NCBI GenBank assembly: GCA_050742975.1
Contig: JBOGDQ010000255.1
Location: 15,731-79,730 of the forward strand
Source of the DNA: JBDTGE01 sp050742975
GTDB taxonomy: Bacteria > Actinomycetota > Actinomycetes > Mycobacteriales > Jatrophihabitantaceae
Length of the DNA: 64,000 nt
Direction: 5' to 3'
Shown: positions 25,328 to 33,037 of the stretch, one piece after another
How positions within the stretch are numbered: position 1 is the first letter of the stretch
Layout of the letters: every line of letters begins with the position of its first letter
Translations under genes and position numbers: made by a program
The notes under the pieces: generated by a model
The model's database searches: none
The model's input: only the letters and a program-made list of their open reading frames with translations
Told to the model about the DNA's origin: nothing

Positions 25328-26937
25328 CGGCTGACCAGCTCGCCGCCGCCGCAGACCTGGTCGCCCGGGCTGCGGTCGACCTGCAGCGCTGGCAACCCGT
25401 GCCCGGTGGCGTGGTGGTGGTGTGTGACCGCGACCGGCGGCTGCTGACGATCCCGTTCGGCCGGGCCGACCTCGCCCGCGACGTGCCGGTCACCGAGCAG
25501 CACCTGTTCGAGATCGGCTCGATCAGCAAGGCGATGACCTCGCTCCTGGTCAACCAGCTGGTCGATGCCGGCCGGATGCGACTGGACGACCGGCTCGTCG
25601 ATCACCTGCCGTGGGTGGACGTCGGTCCGTACACGCAGCAGATCACGATCGATCAGCTGCTCAACCACACCGCCGGGCTGGTGAGCGGCGGCGATGCGCT
25701 GCCCGACGACGTCGCTCAGGTGTGGACGCTGCGGCGGTGCTGCGCCACTGAGCCCGGCCGCCACTTCCACTACTCGAACGCCGGGTACCTGCTGCTGGGC
25801 CTCGTGGTGCAGGCCGTCGCCGGGATGCCGCACTGGACGATGCTCGAGAAGCGCGTCCTCGCCCCGCTGGAGATGTCCGGTTCGTTGGCCCGGATCCGTC
25901 ACCGCGACCGGGACCGGTTCGCGGTCGGCTACGGTCCGGCCCACGACGACCGGCCGTGGCTGCCCGGGGATCCGCTGGCGCCCGCCACCTGGTTCGAGGT
26001 CGCGGCTGCCGACGGCAACGTCGCGCTGGACGCCGCCGGCCTCGGCCAGTTCCTGCGACTGCTGGTGAGCGACGGCATCGTCGACGGCCGGCAGATCGTG
26101 TCGACGGCTGCCCTGGGCCGGATCGCGACCACGCTGGCGCCCGCCGGCGAGGACATCGCGCTGCAGCATCCGGGATACCCGGTGACGCACAGCAGGTACG
26201 GGCTCGGCCTGAACGTCGAGACCATCCGCGGCGCGCGCTGCCTGACCCACGGGGGCGGCATGGTCGGCTACTCCAGCTTCGTACTGGCCGACCCCGATGA
26301 GGGCCTGGCGGTCGGCACCCTGACCAATGCGGACGGGGACTGCCTGGCCGCGCACCTGCTCACCCGCCTCGCGCACCGGCTGGTGTCCTCGGCGCTGCGC
26401 GGCGAGCCGTTCGACCCGGTGCCGTCCTTCGACCCGGCCGTGACCGCCGCCGACGTGCCGGCGCTGCTGGACCTCCGCGGCACCGGCGACCTCGGCGATG
26501 AGGTACCGCTGGACGTCGTTGCGGAGCAGGCGCACGCGCTGGTCCGGTCCGGCGCAGTGACCGGTCGGCTCTTCCGGGACGGCTACGGCCGCCTGGCCAC
26601 CGACCATCCGCAGGTCCGCGCCAACTACCTGCACCGGGAGGGGCAGGGGGAGGAGACCGACCGCTTCCGTGCCTACGTCGGCCATTACCGCTCGCACAGC
26701 CCGTGGTTCAGCAACCTGCGGATCGTGCAGCGCTCGGGCCGGCTGTTCCTCATTGCCTCCGGCGGCGTCGAGGCGCCCACGTCGGACGAGGAGCTGGTAC
26801 CGGTGGGCGAGGCGACGTTCCGGATCGGCTCGGACGCCTGGCGGCCCGAGCGACTGACCGGTGTGGCGACCGTCGAGGGACAGGTCGTCGTGCTCGAGCG
26901 CGACGGGTGCGCCTACTCACGAACGTTCACCCCGTAG
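25324..26937 (+). CDS. serine hydrolase, CubicO/beta-lactamase class C family
   Basis: A 537-residue penicillin-binding-protein-like hydrolase. The catalytic S66-I-S-K69 (SxxK) lies in LFEIGSISKAMTSLLVNQL, the second motif is HYSNAGYLL (YxN), and the third is near RCLTHGGGMVGY (HxG). No signal peptide is visible, so it is probably cytosolic, unlike cell-wall PBPs. Relatives include D-aminopeptidases and D-amino-acid amidases, which would suit hydrolysis of peptides containing D-residues. The C-terminal 130 residues form an extra beta domain like that of D-aminopeptidase DAP. It overlaps the DAP-decarboxylase gene, and the threonine aldolase gene starts at its next base. Confidence 0.88.
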   Translation: MTADQLAAAADLVARAAVDLQRWQPVPGGVVVVCDRDRRLLTIPFGRADLARDVPVTEQHLFEIGSISKAMTSLLVNQLVDAGRMRLDDRLVDHLPWVDVGPYTQQITIDQLLNHTAGLVSGGDALPDDVAQVWTLRRCCATEPGRHFHYSNAGYLLLGLVVQAVAGMPHWTMLEKRVLAPLEMSGSLARIRHRDRDRFAVGYGPAHDDRPWLPGDPLAPATWFEVAAADGNVALDAAGLGQFLRLLVSDGIVDGRQIVSTAALGRIATTLAPAGEDIALQHPGYPVTHSRYGLGLNVETIRGARCLTHGGGMVGYSSFVLADPDEGLAVGTLTNADGDCLAAHLLTRLAHRLVSSALRGEPFDPVPSFDPAVTAADVPALLDLRGTGDLGDEVPLDVVAEQAHALVRSGAVTGRLFRDGYGRLATDHPQVRANYLHREGQGEETDRFRAYVGHYRSHSPWFSNLRIVQRSGRLFLIASGGVEAPTSDEELVPVGEATFRIGSDAWRPERLTGVATVEGQVVVLERDGCAYSRTFTP

Positions 26938-28020
26938 ATGAGCACCGCCGAGCGTGGCTTCGCCAGCGACAACTGCTCCGGCGCGCACCCCGAGGTGCTC
27001 GCCGCGATCGCTGCCGCGAACGTCGGGCACGTCGCCAGTTACGGCGACGACCCGTACACCGCCGCGCTGCAGCAGCTGATCCGCGGGCAGTTCGGTTCGA
27101 CCGCTACCGCCTACCCGGTGTTCAACGGCACCGGCGCGAACGTCGTTGCGCTGCAGGCGATGTGCAGCCGCTGGGGCGCGGCCATCTGTGCCGCGAGCGC
27201 CCATGCCGCCTACGACGAGTGCGGCGCGCCGGAGAAGGTCGGCGGCCTGAAGCTGCTCACCGTCGTGGCGCCGGACGGCAAGCTGACGCCCGAGCTCGTG
27301 GACCGGGAGGCCTACGGCTTCGACGACGTGCACCGCGCGCGGCCGGAGGTCGTCGCTGTCACCCAGAGCACCGAGCTCGGCACCGTCTACTCCGCCGGCG
27401 AGCTGGCCGCGCTGTGCGAGCACGCGCACGCGCTGGGCCTGTCGGTGTACCTCGACGGTGCCCGGCTGGCCAACGCGGCAACGCACCTCGGCGTGCCACT
27501 GGCCGCGATCACCACCGACGTCGGAGTGGATGTGCTGTCCTTCGGCGGAACGAAGAACGGGCTGCTCTTCGGCGAGCTCATCGTCGTCCTCGACCCGAGC
27601 GCCGCGCCCGGCATCGAGTACGTCCGCAAGTACTCGACGCAGCTGGGGGCCAAGATGCGCTTCGTCGCAGCGCAGTTCTCGGCGCTGCTGGACGGTGACC
27701 TGTGGCAACGCAGCGCCCGGAACGCCAACGCGATGGCCGACCTGCTGCACCGGCGACTGCGCGGGCTGCCCGAGGTGTCGATCACGCAGGCCGTCCAGGC
27801 CAATGCCGTGTTCGCCGTGCTACCGGCACGCGTGCTGCCCACGCTGCGCGAGCGGTTCGCGTTCCAGGTCTGGGACGAACAGCGCGGTGAGGTGCGCCTG
27901 ATGACCAGCTTCGACACCACCGAGGCGGACGTCCACGAGTTCGCCGCGCTGCTGGGCGAGCTGGCGCGCGCGCCGGCCGACCAACCCGAGGTATCACCCA
28001 GCGAGAAGGAGCAGGCGTGA
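26938..28020 (+). CDS. threonine-aldolase-like beta-eliminating PLP lyase
   Basis: A 360-residue fold-type I enzyme of the low-specificity threonine aldolase family (GFASDNCSGAHPEVLAAI; ASYGDDPYTAALQQL; PVFNGTGANVVAL). PLP lysine is in VLSFGGTKNGLLFGE near residue 206. Such enzymes cleave beta-hydroxy amino acids to glycine and an aldehyde. ATG 26938 is the base after the previous stop, and its own stop overlaps the next start. Within this operon it would process a beta-hydroxy-amino-acid product; the exact substrate is unknown. Confidence 0.9.
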   Translation: MSTAERGFASDNCSGAHPEVLAAIAAANVGHVASYGDDPYTAALQQLIRGQFGSTATAYPVFNGTGANVVALQAMCSRWGAAICAASAHAAYDECGAPEKVGGLKLLTVVAPDGKLTPELVDREAYGFDDVHRARPEVVAVTQSTELGTVYSAGELAALCEHAHALGLSVYLDGARLANAATHLGVPLAAITTDVGVDVLSFGGTKNGLLFGELIVVLDPSAAPGIEYVRKYSTQLGAKMRFVAAQFSALLDGDLWQRSARNANAMADLLHRRLRGLPEVSITQAVQANAVFAVLPARVLPTLRERFAFQVWDEQRGEVRLMTSFDTTEADVHEFAALLGELARAPADQPEVSPSEKEQA

Positions 28021-29372
28021 GGATCGACCGACGACGACTGGACGAACTGCTGGGCGAGGAACGCACCCGCTATGTCAACGACCACCCCCGCTCGGCAGCT
28101 GCATTCGGGGCTGCCGATCACCTGTTCGGTCGCGTCCCGATGACCTGGATGAACAAGCGCGCGGGTGCGTTCCCGCTGTACTTCGCCGGTGCCACCGGTG
28201 CCACGGTGCGCGACATCGACGGGCACGAGTACGTCGACTTCTGCCTGGGTGACACCGGGGCCATGGCGGGCCACGCACCTTCGGCGATGGTCGACGCGGT
28301 CGTCCGTCAGCTGCGGGAGGTCGGCGGCGTGACGACGATGATGCCGACCGAGGACGCGGAGTGGGTCGCCGCCGAGCTGGCCGAACGGTTCGGCGTCGAG
28401 CGGTGGAGCTTCTCGCTGACCGCGACGGACGCCAATCGCTGGGCCATCCGGATCGCCCGCGCTGTCACGGGACGGCCGAAGGTCTTGTTCAACAGCTACT
28501 GCTACCACGGCACGGTCGACGAGTCGCTCATCGTCACCGCGCCCGACGGGTCCGGAACGGCGCGCGAAGGTAACGTCGGGGCGCCGGTGGACGTGACGTG
28601 GACCAGCCGGGCGGCGGAGTTCAACGACGTCGAGGGGCTGGCCCGGCAGTTGGAGTGCGGCGACGTCGCTGCCGTCGTGATGGAACCGGCGCTCACCAAC
28701 ATCGGCATCGTGTTGCCCGATCCCGGGTACCACGACCGGGTGCGTGAGCTGACGCGGGAGCACGGCGCGCTGCTCGTCATCGACGAGACGCACACGTTCT
28801 CTGCCGGGCCCGGCGGCTGCACGCGCGCCTGGGGACTCGATCCCGACATCCTCACGCTGGGCAAGTCGATCGGCGGAGGAGTGCCGATCGGTGCCTACGG
28901 AATGACGGCCGCGCTGGCCGAGCGCGTCCTCGGTCGCGCCGATCTCGACCTGGTCGACATGGGCGGCGTGGGGGGAACCCTGGCCGGGAACCCGCTGTCG
29001 ATGGCCGCCGCCCGCGCCACGCTGGAGCACGTGCTCACCGCCGCGAACTTCGAGCAGATGATCGCTCGCTCCGGACGGTTCGCCGGCGCGGTTCGCAAGA
29101 CGATCGCCGAGTTCGGCCTGCCGTGGAGCGTGTCCGAGGTCGGTGCCCGTTCGGAGTACCGCTTCGCCGACCCGGCACCGCGAACCGGGACCGAGTCGCA
29201 TCGCGCGCAGGACGACGAGCTCGACGACTACCTGCACCTCTACCTGGCCAACCGCGGATTCCTGCTCACGCCGTTCCACAACATGGCCCTGATCTGCCCG
29301 GACACGACCGACGAGCACGTCGATCGACATGCGGTCGTGTTCCGCGACGCGGTGGCCGCCCTCGCTGCCTGA
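28017..29372 (+). CDS. class III PLP aminotransferase/aminomutase-like enzyme
   Basis: 451 residues from GTG 28017 (GTGA overlap). Class III features include ATVRDIDGHEYVDFCLGDTG, YHGTVDESLI and the PLP lysine K283 in LTLGKSIGGGVPIGAYG. VIDETHTFS replaces the usual VFDEV motif, so the PLP pyridine-binding Asp is kept but the flanking residue is Thr. The VIDETHT pattern is typical of a HemL-like subgroup of unknown specificity. This is the last gene of the operon that starts at 17010 or 20215. Together with the first aminotransferase it suggests two successive transamination or amino-migration steps. Confidence 0.87.
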   Translation: MRIDRRRLDELLGEERTRYVNDHPRSAAAFGAADHLFGRVPMTWMNKRAGAFPLYFAGATGATVRDIDGHEYVDFCLGDTGAMAGHAPSAMVDAVVRQLREVGGVTTMMPTEDAEWVAAELAERFGVERWSFSLTATDANRWAIRIARAVTGRPKVLFNSYCYHGTVDESLIVTAPDGSGTAREGNVGAPVDVTWTSRAAEFNDVEGLARQLECGDVAAVVMEPALTNIGIVLPDPGYHDRVRELTREHGALLVIDETHTFSAGPGGCTRAWGLDPDILTLGKSIGGGVPIGAYGMTAALAERVLGRADLDLVDMGGVGGTLAGNPLSMAAARATLEHVLTAANFEQMIARSGRFAGAVRKTIAEFGLPWSVSEVGARSEYRFADPAPRTGTESHRAQDDELDDYLHLYLANRGFLLTPFHNMALICPDTTDEHVDRHAVVFRDAVAALAA

Positions 29373-29394
29373 GGATGACGATCGCGGCCGCGCG

Positions 29395-30252
29395 TCAGGG
29401 GCGCCGGGCCAGCGTGACGGTCCTGGCTCCGCGAACCTGAAGGTCCTCGCGCTGCTGCAGGGACTCGGGGCCGTTGCCGTCGATCAGTGTGGTGAGCGCG
29501 TCCAGGTCAACTTGAGCGAGCTGGTCCGCAAGGCCCGAGCGCAGCCGCCGCAGCCACAGCTGTGCGTAGCGGGCGGTGCTGGGCGGATGCGGCGGGTCCA
29601 GCTCGATGGGAAACACCCGCTCCCTGACTTCGGTGAAGCCGACCGCCGCCAGCCGCGCTGACCAGTCCGCTCCGAGTTCGGGGACCGAATGGGCATGTTC
29701 CTCGGCGAGGGCGTCGAGGCAGCGCGCTTCCAGGCCGGGTTGCCCGAATCCGACGTCGTGCGGCAGGAAACTCACGGGTTCGGCCATCTCGACGACCGCC
29801 ATCATTCCGCCCGGCCGGGTGGCGGCGAGGATCTCGCGCAGCACCCGGTCGGGGTCGGCCAGGTGGTGCAGCGACAGCGACGCCCAGGTCAGGTCGACGG
29901 AGGCGATAGCCGGCCAGCCGGCGTCCAGATCCGCCTGGACGGTGCCGATCCGGTTGGCCAGCCCCAGGTCCAGCGCCTTGACCCGGATGCGCTGGAGCAT
30001 CTGCTCGGAGATGTCCACGGCGATGACCTCGGCACCGGCGAAGCGCTGCGCCAGCGCGATGGTGCCGACACCCGAGCCGGCTCCCAGGTCGAGGATGCGG
30101 CCCGTCCCGGTGGCTGCGGCCCGGACCCAGGTCAGCACGCCCGCCCAGTACGAGCACAGCACCTGCCCGTCCAGATCCAGCAGCTCGGCCAGGTCGGCGT
30201 CGTCGTTCTCGCCGTCGTGGGGTGTGTGCTGCGGGCCGTGGTGGTGTGTCAT
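29395..30252 (-). CDS. class I SAM-dependent methyltransferase
   Basis: 285 residues from ATG 30252. A His-rich N-terminus (THHHGPQHTPHDGEN) precedes a Methyltransf_11/25-type domain: motif I ILDLGAGSGVGTIALAQRF, acidic loop VIAVDISEQMLQR, motif IV VDLTWASLSLHHL and motif V TRPGGMMAVVEMAEP. The methyl acceptor is unknown. It is convergent with the long catabolic operon (22 bases between stops) and divergent from the XRE-cupin gene, with which it shares a 48-base promoter region. Confidence 0.9.
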   Translation of the reverse strand: MTHHHGPQHTPHDGENDDADLAELLDLDGQVLCSYWAGVLTWVRAAATGTGRILDLGAGSGVGTIALAQRFAGAEVIAVDISEQMLQRIRVKALDLGLANRIGTVQADLDAGWPAIASVDLTWASLSLHHLADPDRVLREILAATRPGGMMAVVEMAEPVSFLPHDVGFGQPGLEARCLDALAEEHAHSVPELGADWSARLAAVGFTEVRERVFPIELDPPHPPSTARYAQLWLRRLRSGLADQLAQVDLDALTTLIDGNGPESLQQREDLQVRGARTVTLARRP

Positions 30253-30287
30253 GGACCCTACGCTAGGACGTCCATGCGAAAAGAGCA

Positions 30288-30300
30288 TACAATCTTGCCA
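30288..30300 (+). promoter_or_regulatory. -10 element for a leaderless XRE-cupin transcript
   Basis: TACAAT (30288-30293) ends seven bases before ATG 30301 and there is no Shine-Dalgarno. Transcription would start at or next to the A of the ATG, giving a leaderless mRNA, which is common in actinobacteria. Confidence 0.5.
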
Positions 30301-30888
30301 ATGACGCAAGAACCTGATCTGGACGCAGTGATTCGGGCCCGCATCCGGGGGCTTCGTCTGGCGCGGGGTTGGTCGTTGGACGCGCTGGCCGCCCGCTGCC
30401 ACCTCAGCGCCTCCACGCTGAGCCGGATCGAGACCGGGCAGCGACGAATCTCGGTCGACCAACTGGTCCCGATCGCGCGCGCTCTTGGCTCCACCCTGGA
30501 TCAGCTGGTCGAGTCCGTCGACGACGACGACGTGGTCATCCGACCGCGGCGTGACCGCACGCACGGGGTGACCACCTGGCTCCTGTCCGGCGACTACGGT
30601 CCGCAGGGCATGACCGTTGCGAAGATGCGCATCACGGCCCGCAGACCTTCGGGCCCGCTCGGCGTACACCCGGGCCGGGACTGGTTCACGGTGCTGTCCG
30701 GCGCCGCGCGGCTGCATCTCGGTGACCGCATCATCTTGGTGCAGGCCGGCCAGGCGGCACAGTTCTCCACCATGTCGCCGCACGCCATCACCGCCCACGG
30801 TGGCCCGGTCGAGCTCCTGGCCATCCTCGATCGCGACGGGCAGCGCGCCCACCTGAACGCGGTCGACCTCACCCCGACCACTGGATGA
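30301..30888 (+). CDS. XRE family regulator with C-terminal cupin domain
   Basis: The 195-residue protein has an XRE helix-turn-helix at residues 10-68 (RIRGLRLARGWSLDALAARC, LSASTLSRIETGQRRISVDQ). A cupin ligand-binding domain occupies about 110-180 (GVHPGRDWFTVLSGAARLHL). This architecture is typical of small-molecule-responsive repressors of amino-acid or polyamine catabolism (PuuR-like). The amidase gene follows after one to seven bases, so it probably controls the amidase and perhaps the divergent methyltransferase. Confidence 0.9.
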   Translation: MTQEPDLDAVIRARIRGLRLARGWSLDALAARCHLSASTLSRIETGQRRISVDQLVPIARALGSTLDQLVESVDDDDVVIRPRRDRTHGVTTWLLSGDYGPQGMTVAKMRITARRPSGPLGVHPGRDWFTVLSGAARLHLGDRIILVQAGQAAQFSTMSPHAITAHGGPVELLAILDRDGQRAHLNAVDLTPTTG

Positions 30889-30895
30889 TGTGTCG

Positions 30896-32308
30896 ATGAC
30901 CGCCGAGCTGTGTTACGCACCGATACGCGAGCTGGCCGAACTCGTCCGCACCCGTGCCGTCTCCTCGGTCGAGCTGGTTACGGCGCACCTCGATCGCATC
31001 GCCGAGGTGAACCCGATCGTGAACGCGATCGTCACGCTCGACGCCGAGCGCGCACTGACCGAGGCGGCGGCCGCCGACGCGGCGCTGGCGCGCGGCGAGC
31101 CGGTCGGGCCGCTGCACGGTCTCCCCGCCGCCTTCAAGGACACCCACGCGACGGCCGGGATGCGCACGACCTTCGGTTCGCCGCTGCTCGCCGACAATGT
31201 CCCGGACTCCGACGAGCTGATCGTCGAGCGCATGCGCTACGCGGGCGTGATCACGATGGGCAAGACGAACGTTCCCGAGTTCGCCGCGGGATCGCACACC
31301 TTCAATCCGGTCTTCGGCCTGACCCGCAACCCCTACGACCTATCCCGCTCCGCGGGCGGTTCCAGCGGTGGGGCGGCCGTCGCGCTGGCGACGGGCATGG
31401 TCGCCGTGGCGGAGGGCAGCGACATGGGCGGCTCGCTCCGCAACCCGGCGTCGTTCTGCAACGTCGTCGGACTGCGCCCCTCGCCCGGCCGGGTGCCGAG
31501 TTACCCGGACAAGCTGGCCTGGCAGACGATGAGCGTGCAGGGACCGATGGGGCGCACCGTCGACGACGTCGCCCTGCTCCTGTCGGTCATCAGCGGACCG
31601 GATCCGCGGTGCCCGATCTCGCTGCAGGAGGCGGGCAGCACCTTCGCCGCAGCGCTCGGGAGCGACCTCACCGGCCTTCGCGTCGCGTGGTCGCCGGACC
31701 TCGGCGGCAGCGTGGACGTCGATAGCGAGGTCGTCGACGTGCTGGCGGCGCAGGTCGCGGCGTTCTCGGACCTGGGCTGCGTGCTCGAGCAGGCGTGCCT
31801 GAACTTCGACGGCGCCGACGAGGCGTTCCGCACGCTGCGGGCCTGGAGCTTCGCGCACACGCTGGGCGACCTGGTGCGCGCGCACCGGGACCGGGTCAAG
31901 CCGAGCCTGGTCCGGAACGTCGAGGCGGGATTTCGGTTGTCGGGGCAGGACGTCGCTCGGGCGGAGGGCCTGCACACCGAGCTGTTCCATCGCGCTCGCG
32001 AGTTCTTCGACGACTACGACGCCCTGCTGTTGCCGACCAGCCAGGTCGCGCCGTTCGACGCCGGCCTGGAGTATCCGCAGACCGTCGCGGGTAAGGCCCA
32101 GGAGAGCTACCTGGACTGGATGAGATCGTCCTACTTCGTCACCGTCACGGGCTGCCCGGCACTGTCGGTGCCCGCGGGGTTCACACCCGCGGGACTGCCC
32201 GTCGGGCTGCAGATCGTCGGCCCCCATCGGGCCGATCGCTCGGTGCTGCAGGTGGGCCTGGCGTTCGAGCGGGCAACCGGGTTCGGTGCCCGACGGCCGG
32301 TGCTCTGA
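30896..32308 (+). CDS. amidase (amidase signature family)
   Basis: About 470 residues. The Ser-cisSer-Lys catalytic triad is visible: Lys in LPAAFKDTHATAG (about residue 81), the cis-Ser in the SAGGSSGGAAVALATG signature, and the nucleophile in GSDMGGSLRNPASFCNVVG. It hydrolyses an amide to acid and ammonia; specificity is not readable. Start is ATG 30896, or the in-frame GTG at 30890, right after the XRE-cupin stop. It lies downstream of the peptide/amino-sugar operon and may supply another amide-cleaving step, but is under separate control. Confidence 0.93.
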   Translation: MTAELCYAPIRELAELVRTRAVSSVELVTAHLDRIAEVNPIVNAIVTLDAERALTEAAAADAALARGEPVGPLHGLPAAFKDTHATAGMRTTFGSPLLADNVPDSDELIVERMRYAGVITMGKTNVPEFAAGSHTFNPVFGLTRNPYDLSRSAGGSSGGAAVALATGMVAVAEGSDMGGSLRNPASFCNVVGLRPSPGRVPSYPDKLAWQTMSVQGPMGRTVDDVALLLSVISGPDPRCPISLQEAGSTFAAALGSDLTGLRVAWSPDLGGSVDVDSEVVDVLAAQVAAFSDLGCVLEQACLNFDGADEAFRTLRAWSFAHTLGDLVRAHRDRVKPSLVRNVEAGFRLSGQDVARAEGLHTELFHRAREFFDDYDALLLPTSQVAPFDAGLEYPQTVAGKAQESYLDWMRSSYFVTVTGCPALSVPAGFTPAGLPVGLQIVGPHRADRSVLQVGLAFERATGFGARRPVL

Positions 32309-33037
32309 CTACCTCGGCCCGGCGGCCCGGCCCAGCGCCTTGATGTAGGCGGCTCGTCCGGCGATAGCCGCGACAAAGTTGTCGAAGCCGAGCTCGGCCG
32401 AAGGCTGCCGGACTGGCACCGACGGGTCGGGGGACGAGGTGACGAAACAAGCGGCGTCATAGAGCCGTTCCCGGACGATCCGCTGGCACAAGATCTGGTA
32501 ACGGTCCAGGTAGGACGTGTTACGAAAGATCGGCTCGACCGGGAAGATGGCCTTCGCGAGTCGGACTTCCATCGTCGATTTGGACGCCTCTTCCAGGAGG
32601 AAGACGTACCCGAGCCACGGGCGCACCGAACCGAAGGTGCCCTCCTCGTAGGCACGCCATACATCGACCGCGTTGCCGAGCGCCTCCTCCGTCCGATTGT
32701 TGAAGTTGTTGCCGAAGGACGGGCCGACCTGCGACTTGAACTCGATTGCAGCGATGAGGACGCCGTTCTCGACGACCACCAGGTCCCAGCTCTTGGTCGG
32801 CCGGTAGAAGCCTGGCAGTTCGATGCCGCTCTTGCGTCGGATTGACGAACGCGCGAAGCCGGCTTCGACGAACACGTCCTCAAGCAGTTGCGCAATCGCG
32901 TCGAGGTGAGCGCCGCCCGTCACGGCCCCGCGCGTGCCCGCGTCGAGCTTGCCGGAGGCAACTTGCTTGGCCGCCTGGCTCTCGCGCACCGTCCAGAAGC
33001 TCCTGATCGCCTCGTCGAAGCGCCTCGGATCGGTCAT
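32309..33037 (-). CDS. type II restriction endonuclease, PaeR7I/XhoI family
   Basis: The 242-residue protein matches the PaeR7I/XhoI family through its whole length: the N-terminal RRFDEAIRSFWTVRESQA, the nuclease core with D85, E99-F-K101 (SWDLVVVEN, AAIEFKSQVG), NNFNNRTEEALGNAVDVW, and the C-terminal TSYLDRYQILCQRIVRERLY. Known members cut CTCGAG. The gene overlaps the methyltransferase gene by four bases (ATGA), so the modification enzyme is translated first. CTCGAG sites occur in this window (for example at 2022), so the site is not purged and protection would rely on methylation. Confidence 0.93.
   Translation of the reverse strand: MTDPRRFDEAIRSFWTVRESQAAKQVASGKLDAGTRGAVTGGAHLDAIAQLLEDVFVEAGFARSSIRRKSGIELPGFYRPTKSWDLVVVENGVLIAAIEFKSQVGPSFGNNFNNRTEEALGNAVDVWRAYEEGTFGSVRPWLGYVFLLEEASKSTMEVRLAKAIFPVEPIFRNTSYLDRYQILCQRIVRERLYDAACFVTSSPDPSVPVRQPSAELGFDNFVAAIAGRAAYIKALGRAAGPR

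Noticed and set aside
20215..29372. HemL-like enzymes as part of tetrapyrrole synthesis
   Set aside because: No hem genes are nearby and the context is peptide uptake and catabolism; two HemL-like paralogues in one operon argue for another reaction.
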